A stretch of 64,000 nt of DNA, taken from the NCBI GenBank assembly GCA_963971405.1, contig OZ020485.1:48605469-48669468 (forward strand), given 5' to 3'. The position numbers and the translations under genes are program-made. This DNA is from Psococerastis gibbosa. Its lineage: Eukaryota; Arthropoda; Insecta; Psocodea; Psocidae. Under the pieces are notes generated by a model, which saw nothing but the letters and a program-made list of their open reading frames with translations, was not told the DNA's origin and ran no database searches. Of this stretch, positions 12,501 to 24,500 are shown one piece after another. The first letter of the stretch is position 1. The number at the start of each line of letters is the position of its first letter.

Positions 12501-15500
12501 GACTTTTCAAGTAATGCCCTGTAAATTAGTGTTTCGCTAAAAAAAAAACTCACCAATTGCACAATCACTAAATATTAATTTGGCTTGGTAGCCTACACCC
12601 ACTTTTCCCGGAATGGCCCCTCCGAAAATCTGTCCTGGACCCGCCCTTGTCTAACTTACAGAAAAAAATCTCAAAATAAGTGTGCAGTCCTGCAGTGGCT
12701 CCAATATGTATGAGAAATGAAAAAAAGAACTAAAAGAAAAGAATTAAGAGGATGGGTGGCTGAGAGCTTGAGATGTAGGCCTGCACGCATATACATATTC
12801 AGACAGAACAATGCCTGAATGCTAATTATAAAACAGACCCCAAAATAAGTCACGCGGGTACCTAGCAGGGCCGTAGCAACGTACCTACCAGACCATCCAC
12901 AGCGCATGCAGTAAAGTGGCAAAAGTCGTTTCTTAGTTTAAGCGGGTAGTTCTCGCCATGGAAATTAAATTAAATAGAACGGCAGGAATGCGGAAAATGG
13001 CTGGGACACATCGTAAGAATGTCATGCCGGAAAAGATGTATACAAAGCAAGCATGACAGGAAGACGATTGGCCGGACGTCCTCGAAAATGCTGAAAGAAT
13101 GAGTTGGAAACTGACCTTCGCGAGTCCGTAGATGGTGGAGCGTTGTACAAAACTAAGATGGCTGGAGGAGTGTTGTCGAGCAGGCCAAAGCTCATCAAGG
13201 GCTGTAGAGCCAGAGGAAGAAGAAGAATGACAGGAACCGTAATGGGGACCGGTTAACGATAAGCCAACTATCAGAGACAAGTACCAGCGTAAAAATGTGT
13301 GAATGTGTGAGAAAATGAACGTGAATTGAATTAGTGTGACTGTTAGCGTGAATAGAAGGTATGGCTAATATTTGTTTCCACATACGTCAATGGTAAATGT
13401 GAAATTGACGTTTTAGCAGACATTAAAGACATACTAAAAATGTCTGCTACCACGTCAAAACCATATTTACCATTGACCATTGACCTATGTGGAAACCCCG
13501 CCTTATGAATGTAGTTTATTGTATACAAATATTTCAATTAAACTATCGTTAATATGTTCAGTTAGGTGTAAGAAAGAGCCATAGGCCATAATCTCCCTGT
13601 AGGCTATCTACATTTTTTTTCATTAAAGATGTGATTACTATTGTATTATACTATGATATTATATATTATATATAATATAGGCATATAAAGTATGCAAATG
13701 GAAGAATGGCGGATCAACGGGGGAGGGGGGAGTCACGGGGTTCATGACCCCCCCTAAATTAGTAAATTCAAAAGATAATAAAATATATTTTACAAAAACG
13801 AATTCTCGGGAGGGTGGGGGTATAGGCTGCACACCTACTCACACAACTTAACTTGTGACCTCCCCCCTAAATTTTCTGCAGGATCCGCCCCTGTAATGGA
13901 AGAACTTCCAGCTTCCTCCGGTCAATTTTCTGGTAACCGAGTTAGCCTGTCCGGTACCTATTGAATTGATCTTTTTTCGCCGAAATTTTGTAAACCCCTG
14001 ACTGAGACCATGACTCAGTGCCAATTGACTTGCATTAAATGTAATTTCAGGCATTATTTTATAAAATAAAAAAGAGAAATTATAGGGTTTAAATTATTTT
14101 TTCTTCGCTTTAAGTGTAAGAACAAGAAGCGAGGATATTGCATAGTCATTCTGGCCACCATTTCTTCTAACCCCTTCGATGTAGAGGATGACTCCCGAGT
14201 CCCTTTTGAGACCTTTGGAAGCCACTTTATTGTGTGCTTTATCTATTGTGTAATTGATAAGTCATTGACTTAAAATGGTTCCCATGCAGATTAAAAAAAA
14301 AGATTCGGATGATGAGTTTGGTGCGAAGTTTTTTATTCTGCTAATTTGCTTGAATTTCAAGTATTCTTCAAAAGAGCAAAAGCTCTTAACTTCTTATGTC
14401 TTGACGAATTTTTAGTTTTTGTGTCTAGTCTGAGGCTTCATAGCCTATTGTTGAAGTAAGATGTACGATTTGATACTAAAGGTTAAGGCATAATATTAAG
14501 TAGGTATATATTGTAAACAAATGACGACCGTCTTTGGCGAAATTAATTAATAAGGCCTACTTATTCTAAACAAAAAAAATTGAGTAGCACATTCCATCCA
14601 AAAATTGTATTATTTCTAACCCTAAAATAAGTTATTTAGTATGGCTCTATATTAGACAGGTATCGTCATCCACCATTTTGATTCCATTTTAAGTCTGGTG
14701 TATAAGCAAAGCATTGGGTGTTTACCAATTTATTTTTAGAAATTTATCGTTGTTTACTATTGTTATTTTAAAAAAAAAACCGTCAATTTCGACTTAATAA
14801 CACTAAAATATTTTTTTTAATCCGGATTCTGATAGTAAAACTGCGTTAATATATTGCGTATATTTTCCGAGCGAGTGAATGTGTATTTGGCGGAACTGCC
14901 AATGATATAAAAACTTCAATTTCTGTAAATTGACAGATTTAGAGTTGTGTCCTTTTCCTTCCGAAGTAGCGATTATACAGTATATAGTAGTGAGACTCCG
15001 ACTTTCACTTTCAGTGCATGTAAAGCAGGAGGTCCCTGGCATACCTAATTGAGCGTAATCGGAGAACCATGACTCCGCTAGGTTGTCTAAGTAATAGAAC
15101 AAACAGTCATTATTTATTTATATTATTTAATAACTGCATGTGGCCGAACGATGTAGTGGGGCATTTCTTGTACATTCTTCTTCCTCTTTTAATGCCCCTT
15201 CTATCGAAGATTGGCGATCATCATGGCAATTTAGACCTTGGACTCTACTGTTCTGAAAAGGGAAGTCTTGCTCTTGCCAAACAACTGCCTCAGGTTTTTC
15301 AACCAGAATGTTCATCTTCAGCCGGTAGCCTTCTGTCCTTCTATCTCCTCAAGGATTATTACATTCACAAGGTGATAATGTTCCTCATCACATGGTCCAA
15401 AAATGTTTGTTTCAGTTTCTTAACCGTCACATATATGGCTCTCCCATCGATATTTCCTTTAAAATTGTTTTGTTTTACACTCGTTTGGTTTCCCCTTCAG

Positions 15501-18500
15501 TTTGTCTCTTAAAATATGACGTACAAGTTCAAATATTAATTATACTGTAGCTCTAATAAAAAAATGTTAACCCTAATTACAGTTCTGTTTAAAAAAATGT
15601 AACATACACGTACACCAAGAAACGAAAAATGGTTAGCGTGCCTGTCCTTGGTAGTCTGTGGTTTTTTTGTAAGCAGTGGTACCATCATGAGGACATTGTA
15701 CCACGGAGCAATCACTAGTAATGATAGTTTACCCGCCATGCCCATCATAATTAAACGCATTTTCGCCGCCATATTTTCTATACCGGGCTTAATTAAAACT
15801 GCCGATTGCAATTTGTGATTGACTAGCTCTGATATTATTCACCACGTCTTACTCAGCCAGTTTTTGAAATGGGAAATTTTTTTTCTGATTCAATTTTATT
15901 TTATATGTTGAATCGGATTTAGTTGTTAATGTGTATCCTCCCTCTTCGCTATTTCTGGATTCGTTATTAGTACGGTAATGTAAGAGTTTCCGACTCACAG
16001 GATTTTTATTAGTTGTCAGTGGTTATGGGGAAAATTGCGGGAAGCTAGACTACTAGTATATTCAGATAGTTTTTAGAGATTTAGATGTTATTAATTGGAT
16101 TGATGATTTTTATTGATTTGGTACGGGCAGCAATTGTATACTAGCTCCGCCCTCAATACCGGGGTTAATGCGCATGTGCTGTGTAGATCTTTACATATTT
16201 GTATACGATATCTTTGAATACCTGGGGTATTACAATATCTTATTGTAGGGATTGTAGGGAGTTTAATAGAGGTAAAAAAAAATTAGTTCGCACTTCTTTT
16301 CGTCGGGGTAATTTTTTCGATGAATCGCGGAAAAGCTTGTGGCTTTTGGAAGATAGTGACGCAAGTGACAAATTTGAAATTTGAAAAAAGCAAAATCAAT
16401 AAAATTACAAATGTTAAAAACTCCCGGAAAATATTCCACGTAATCTTCTTCGTACCAACATTCACTGAACTGCAATATGGGTTAATTGTAAAAGTGGGCC
16501 GAAAAGCCAAAATTCACCCAATTTTCTTTCTTACAATACCAGAAACTGAAAAGTCAAACATCTGTTTCCATGGCTGAAAACTTACCAAAAGTTACCGCAA
16601 TACAAAATAAGTCAGCTTCTCTATTATCATTAATGCTGGTATTATTATGGGCGTACTTGTAGTTTGGCACCGTAATGTAATGTAATTAGCATTTAATGAC
16701 GACCAACACCGACTACGAATGGAAATGGGCAAGCTCAGACATGCTTACTATTGCAATTTTAGCAGGGGTTTACTCGACTTCCTCTAGTATGGGAACAAGT
16801 TCTAATTCTCCACAAATTTTCTCATTAATTTTTATATTCTTTTAATTTTCAGATATTTTGACCGAGAGATACGAAGCGTCTATGACTTCCAAGTGGTTGC
16901 AACAGACGGAGGCCGCTACGATGCCCGGTCCCAAAAGGTCCCCGTCCAAATTACAATCATCGACGTCAATGACAACGAACCTGTGTTCGCGGCGCATCCC
17001 TTCACCACGCAGACCCCCGCCTACACCCCTGCCGGCACCAGCCTCGTCACCGTCCAGGCAACAGACGCGGATCTTGGCACTAACGCCGAAATCCTCTACT
17101 CCTTCGTTAACGAGGCTCCCAACAGCAAATTCAAGATCAACCCAACAACCGGTGTTGTTACAGCAAGCAACAGCCTATCAGCCGATGCTGGAAGATTGTT
17201 TCACCTCGAAGTCCTCGCCAGAGACCGCGGGAATCCTCCCCAAAGTGCAACCGGGCTTGTGGAAGTGCGCGTAGGTGATTACAGTGATACGGCCACGTTG
17301 CGGTGCCATAATGCGACATACCGTGTTCGTCTGCCGGAGAACGCGTCGCCCGGGCGAGAAGTGGTGCAAATTTCGGCTGGTCGTCTGGACGGACGACGTC
17401 AGAAGATTCGATATGATTTTGCGCGCGGGAGTTACGATGGAGCGTTTAGTATTCATGCTGATTCGGGGTTGGTGCGTGTGCGTGATAGAAGCCCTCTGGA
17501 TTACGAGACTGTGCACAATTTTTCGCTGACTGTGATGGCTGAGGCGGATAATACGTTGTTTGGCTACTGTGATATTCAAGTGGTGCTCGACGATCAGAAT
17601 GATAATGCGCCGAGGTTTACGCAGGAGCAGTATTCGGCTTCTGTTTGGGAGGGTAACAACAAGGGGACTTTTGTTATGCAGGTATGGAATTCCGTCTGTT
17701 CTCCCAGCAGTATCACGTGTCCTCTTAAATGCAGTTCTATCTAATCTGAACTTAGAGCCGTTTGATGGATAGTGGGAAACCATTCGTTGCTGTAACGAGC
17801 CGTCAGGCAATTCTTTGCTGTGATGTACTCTCTCTGCAAGACTCTCTAGTCACTTCTACTTTCTTCTAGAACCTCTTTAATTTGGTCCTGTTTTTGGTGA
17901 CATACACCAGGATGCAAATCCCATTTGGAGTCTGGAGGATCCTCGGCTGTATCTTGATCTCTCAATTTGTTGCCCGTGTCGGCAGCGCAATGAAAACACT
18001 CATACAGGGTATTTTCTTGCATATTTAAGCACCTTAGAATATCAGCAGCTCCATGCCATTCTCTTTAGTACTAGCACTGAATTATACATAAATAGCTTCA
18101 ATGCACACAGCAGCCGACAAGATCCCAGTCCGTTTGGCTAATAATATGCTCTTCGAAGTAACCATGTAAGCTATCCTAATCCTCAATTACTTTGCTCTCT
18201 TTCAGGTATCTGCTACGGACGTGGACGACGGCCAGAATGCTCACATTCTATACCATATTGTTGACGGTAATCATGACAACGCCTTTGTTATCGAGCCACC
18301 TTTCAGTGGCCTGATCAAAACCAATATTGTTCTTGATCGAGAAATTCGCGATACTTACCGTCTGACCATCATCGCCACTGACGAAGGAACTCCGCAGCTC
18401 ACTGGCACTACCACTCTCCGAATCAACATTGTGGATGCAAACGACAATCAGCCAACATTTCCTCCACACAGTATTATATCTGTCAGTGAAGGTAAGAAAC

Positions 18501-21500
18501 AATAAATATACTATCCTAGAGTGTAAGTCTCTTTGCCATCTTCCTATCGCCATCCGTATAACTGTTCGATATGCGGTCCTCTACCTTTCTTACCGTCACA
18601 GCCGCCTCAAACAACTGGACTTATAAGAACGGTCTTAGGTCCTGTCTATTGATGATTTCTTATATTTCAGCATTGGTTCTTAGGCCCATACTAATGCAAA
18701 TCTTCTTACAGGTGCGGAACTAGGAAGTGTTCTTACAGTAGTCACAGCCAATGACGTCGACACCAATCCAGCGCTGACCTATTCGTTCGCGGACGGCACG
18801 ACGACCACCCCCGAGTTCAGCATCGACCGGTTCAGCGGGAAAATCACGCTCGGGCGGCACCTCGACTTCGAGACTCGAGGCGAGTACTCGCTCGCAATCA
18901 CGGCGTCGGACACGGCCCACACAGCCAACACCACGCTCACCATTCGCGTCACGGACGTCAACGACAACAAGCCGGCGTTCCGACAGCCCAGCTACCACGC
19001 CTCCCTGCCAGGTACGTGCGCGTAAACTGCTTAAGGTTCGTTCACATAAGCGAACACAGTGTTGTATTGACCAACGGTTAATTCTGTTAAATTATACGTC
19101 TTAAATTATTAAATTTCGCTTGGACTACAAACAACACCATTCTCACAGATACGCTGATCGTAGGCCTATATTTTATTGAGCACAGACAACATTACACACA
19201 AATCAAGTTTGCGTTAGGATCAGATAGGCATACTAAACAAATTCTACCCTAGCCAGTCGCTTGCAATTTATTGGTAGGCCATAAAGTTCTATATATATAT
19301 GGGAGATAAGGGACATTCGTCGCTTGCCGCTTAAAATATTTTTTGAATTTCTTACCCGCCAGATCTTCTTCAACCAGTCGCTATTAAAAAATGCCGCAGC
19401 TGGCATCTGAAATTCAAAATTATTTTGGCGGGTGCGAAAATACAGTCGCCACTGTACGCAATAGCCTAAGTTATTACAGTTCTTCGATCGCATTGTGTGT
19501 GGAACAAGTAAAAAGCAGCTACTAATGCTTAAAAAAGGCTACTAAGGTTAGGGCTCCTAAGCCCTTAAAAACTGCCCCTCTTTAGAAAATGTAAGTCCCT
19601 GAGTCGCCGATTTTTGAAAACTGCAACTCACAAAAGGGTACAAAAATGTGACCATTTAGTATAACCGTATAAGTCCATTTTTATAACCAGTGATACTAGT
19701 CCTAGATTATTATGCAATGCGGTATACGATAGTGAGAACGGTACTTTAGGCTCCCAACTGTCATTTCTAAATCAAGGAGGAACTGCGCCCTGTGGTAATT
19801 TGTGGTATTCCTTTCGGACTGTTTCTTGACCTCCAACAATTTCTTTATGGCAGCCTGCTATTTTAGACATCTGTAAAACTCACTCTAGTAGGCTCGTTGC
19901 CAATGTCTTAAGTAGGCATGCGCGGTGGTTGTCATACAACCCTGTTTCAATCATTTTATTATTTCCTGGTATCTACCTCTAATTAATTTTTTTACAAAAT
20001 TTCTAGGAGTAAGTAACTATTCTGATCGTATAGAGATAAGAGATAATCGTTGAAGAAATGTTCCTCTACGTTTTAATGCATATAATATTGTATGCTGCCA
20101 TTATAACTAACACGGTTTGCCCACAGTTTTGTAAGAAGCTGTTAAAGCAACCTAGCCAATTGAACATCTTCTAGTGCACTTTTTCCATGGCCAAACGTAG
20201 TTAGCGAAGGGGCACAGTATGGAGCAGTAAATTAAAATACTCGTGTAGAGGAAAGATTATACTAAAATATGTCATAGGATTGATGTCTCTACGATTTAGG
20301 CCCGGGGGGGGGGGGGGTGTCACGTGACCGCAGAATGTTACGTCATTTGTGATGCCGATTGCCGGGGAGTAGCCGGCAGTTGGGGAACTACTGCCAGTTG
20401 TACAAGGGCGGACCCAGCGGAAAATTTAGGGGGGTCACAAGTTTTTGTAAGTTTAAAAGGTAATTTTGTTGTTGAAAAGTTGAGTTTTTCAATTTTTGGT
20501 TTTTTAAACTATGTATCTTATGAATTTACTCATTTAGGGGGGTGTCATGACCCCCCGTGGATCCGCCATTGCAGTTGTATTGGTGGTGACGTCATTTTTT
20601 GTCAGCAATGTCTACAGGCGTTTAGGCTCTTGTAAGCCACAGTTCAAAACACCAACATTTTTTTTTTTTTTAATGTTTAATATTTACGGTTTTTCCATGC
20701 AAAAACATATTGTATTGTTAACCTATAAGTTACCAATCTAGCATATTTTATATTCTATCGTTGGTAAAGTAGCCTATTACGACTAATCCTTGTACACCTC
20801 AAAATGCTTAGGGAATTTTTTCTAATGACACCTCTACGTGATCGATTTTTAATGTGATATTTGATTTGTTACACCTGTGAAACTTTCCACCTTCTACTGT
20901 CAGTATAACAAGGAATCTCCCGATTTTTATTATTCATAAAATTTGAAAAACAAATCTTGCCAACTAATTCATTACTGTGTAGCCAACCATTATCCATCTC
21001 TACTGTATTCTAATACAAACTATACAGCGGGTCCATCTATTTAATGGGCCCACTATACATAGTCGACAATCTAATTAGCACATGCTATCAGAAGCCGAAT
21101 CGCATAAGCTATAACTCTGAATTATTCCATCATTGATTAGGTGTGTGTACTAAAGTCGGGGAAAGAGAATTGAACGTGACGTCACTGGGCCCATAAATTA
21201 GACGAGCCATTTCATTGCGACTCCTTATTTAGCATGTCTTATTAATACGTGAGCTCTGCCAAGCCCTGCTGTTCTCGGCCACTTGCATTTTTCATCTTAC
21301 ATTCCAGATTCAATTCTTACTAGCCAGCTTCAACTGTGATTTGACTGGAGTAGTTGGCTAATTTCGTAGAAAACATTTATGGTGTTTTAAGCTTACGAAT
21401 ATTGGCCCAAACGACGGAATTTCATATACAAATTTGAGTTTTTTGCGTGAGCTCTGCCAAGCCCTGCTGTTTTCGGCCACTTGCATTTTTCATATTACAT

Positions 21501-24500
21501 TCCAGATTTAATTCTTACTAGCTAGCTTCAACTGTTATTTGACTGCAACAGTAGCAATGCTTCGCTTATTTCGTATAGAACGTAATATGGAGTTTTAAGC
21601 TTACGAATATTGGCTCTAACGACAGAGAATTTCATATACAACTTTGAGTTTTTGCGTGAACTCTGCCAAGCCCTGCTGTTCTCGGCCACTTGAATTTTTC
21701 ATCTCACATTCCAGATGTAAAGCAGGCGGTCCTGAGTCTTCCTAGTTGAGTGTAAGAGTGGGCTTCAACTCCGCTAGGTTGGCTTAATAACAGAACAAAA
21801 AAGTAAACATTTATTTATTTAGAATTTTAAGCTTTCGAATATTGGCTCAGATAACAGAAAAATTAATAAAAACTATTCTTATAACTTTTTTTAATTGGTT
21901 TTTACGAAATGTCTGTTTGTCTCTCGGCTTATCAGTCTGTCTGTTCGTCAATTTGTGGGCAAACAACTCGGTGGATTTTGATGAAAATAAGCATGCAAAA
22001 TCTTTTTTTTTCTCTCAATTACTAATAGTCATCTAGATATAATTTACCCACACTGTAACTTAATAGCCTAGGAACTGTAACCTCCAGATTTTGTAGAAAC
22101 ACCCACCGTTACTAACCGAATACCAACACGTCAAATCCCTGTTATGTGAAGGAAACTTTTATATTCATTAACAGCAGTTTTACTTGCTTTTCATGTGCTT
22201 GTCAATACGTCAGTTATGCGAGTACGTTCTTTTATTGGGTACTCATACATTAGATGGAATTTCCTTATAAAATGTCGATAAGTTGCGTTACGGTGTATGC
22301 GTAAGCGTAATGCAACACGTTTGCTTCCAATTAGTCTTTGCTACAGACATGGAATAGTGATTGATAGTGTGACTTAATTTTGTCGCTCTTTATGGACTAA
22401 TTAAAGGAAAATATTCCCACTTGGTATTGACTTACTGACTGACTTGTAGTTGTCTGTTGTTAGACATATTATTTTAAGTTTGTTGCGTTCGGCTGCACAA
22501 TATGATTGGCTTATTTCTTTCCTATTTAAGTGCTTCTCCCTAAGATGTATAATACTCATGTCTTAAAAATATTGCCATCCTCTATTTCCAATAGGATTTC
22601 AGCTGACTTCAGAAAAATGACAGGTCTCTTGCCGCTAATTTTCTGGTCCTTTAGCAGTTTAGCCCACAGCTCTTCTCTCAATTACACTAATCCATCGTAT
22701 AGCCATCTTAGCTGGCACCTCTTGCAACTGACCTCTTCGATATCAACTATTTCGATTTGGGGACCTCATTCTCTAATGACCCGCTATTTCCAAATGTCAC
22801 TTATAAATGAGGACTGCTTCTAATGATCTCACACGCCTGTGGTCGTAACTTGGTAGCCTCTCATTCATTGCTGTAATGTCACACATTAAAATGATATTAA
22901 TACCATCTGCTTTATAATTATTCGTCACCGTATTTTATTTTTAATGCTCATTTAATGGGCCTAACATGGTGGTATACATTTTAAATACAGTCCCCAAATA
23001 GTACGAAAACAATGATAAAATTTATGTTGATGCGTTATGTATTTTTTTTAAATAATGATAATTTAATTCTACTAAGAGATAATATAATATACATTTGGGT
23101 CCGGAAGGTTACTACTTATCCCTTATCGTACTAAAAAACGATAGCATGTACTGTCCATGCCCTAAATTGTCTATAATTATTGTCAACATAAAAAGTGTGC
23201 AATATTATATAGGCTACTAATCCCTATTAATTTTATTATTTCAGAAGGCAACAGCGACGCAAACTTTTCCGTTCTCCAGGTCAACGCTACTGATGCCGAC
23301 AGCGGAAAAAATGCTGAAATACAATATTCCCTGCTGAATGCAATCAAAGGGGTCTCCATTGACCCGTCAACTGGCATTATTTACGTCAATAGAAGTGCCC
23401 TGCAACTTCCTGATGGAATGAAAGATATAGAGCTGAATGCTGTTGCCCAAGATCTGGGAGTGCCGCCTTTGACTAGCAGTGTTCCTGTGTTTCTCCGTGT
23501 TAGCAATGAAAGAGGGCAAGCGCCGCATTTTACACAAGAAGAATACCAGTAAGCAGTGATTACATTCCATAACATATTGTTCTTCTCATCAAATTTCTCC
23601 GGGAAAAATGTTTCCAAAATTTACAAAATGTGACAATCATAACAAAAACGTTTTTATGCATAGGCTCTTGAAATAGATAGCCAGAAAAATGTGGATTTTT
23701 TTCACAATCGAAGGCATTCTATCTCCTAGCCTATAACTGATATGGAATAGAGTTAATATAAATTCTGCTAATTCTGCTAATTTTATCTTTCAGAATTCGA
23801 ATCCGTGAAGACAGTCCAAGGGGAACAATAATTTTGAAAGTTGCAGCAGTCAGTTCTCGAGATGTAGCTCTAACAGAATTTTCTATTTTGTCTGGCAACG
23901 AAGAAGGCATTTTCCAAATCCTAAGGTATGTACTGGTATCTAAGGCACATTCCGGGCACTTTCTTTGTGCTTTTAAGTAGGTACGGTATTGTGTCATGCG
24001 AACTTATGATCTCTCTCAGCAATGGTTAATACACAATAATGCCGACTAGTTATCAGTAAGGACTGTCTAATCAAATGTGAACATTCAAAACGAGAATTCG
24101 AGTCATTTTAGGAGTCAAAACGCTGAATTAGCCCATTTAAAACAAAATTTACGTATTGCAGTGTATTCCTGTCTGTTTTGAATACCTACTTATAAATGTT
24201 CAGTCAAACAATCTCTGATATAGAGTAAGGAACAATGTGCGTAGTCAGTACCAAGTTATAAAACAAGTAAAATAGGTACTTATTCTTTGTATTTCGTTCC
24301 AGTCCAAGCGGTGAAATAGTGCTGCTGAAGGAAACGGATAGAGAAAAGCGAAGCTCCTACGCCCTGCACGTCACAGCAGGTGGTAACAATGCGACAGTTT
24401 TCGTGTCCATCGACGATGCCAACGATAACGCTCCAGTATTCCAAGGTATCGATGCAACAGGGGGTTACAGCGTTGAAGTATCAGAGTCCCTTCCTGTCGG

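Larger units (their letters stand above)
8860..16852 (+). other. ds: dachsous intron, 8 kb, rich in mobile elements
   Basis: The intron contains, in order: a dispersed repeat (9105-9200); a C18-type tract near 9630-9649; a repeat copy at 10178-10290; a palindromic Harbinger-like MITE (11406-11788); hAT-like MITEs (12259-12649 and 13705-13894); a LINE tail (12955-13232); a small palindrome (13374-13496); and dispersed repeats at 15015-15310. No extra cadherin exon was seen, and the phases across it (2 to 2) need none. Confidence 0.8.
19012..23244 (+). other. ds: dachsous intron, 4.2 kb
   Basis: Holds a hAT-like MITE (20403-20571), a ~200-bp tandem repeat (21248-21870) and a fragment of the hairpin-ended repeat (about 21885-22025). 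A G13-type tract lies at about 20304-20317. No cadherin exon is hidden in it: phases match across the gap (1 to 1). Confidence 0.8.

Noticed and set aside
15069-15512. 147-residue open frame
   Set aside because: It spans two dispersed repeats and unrelated sequence, with no domain or splice context.
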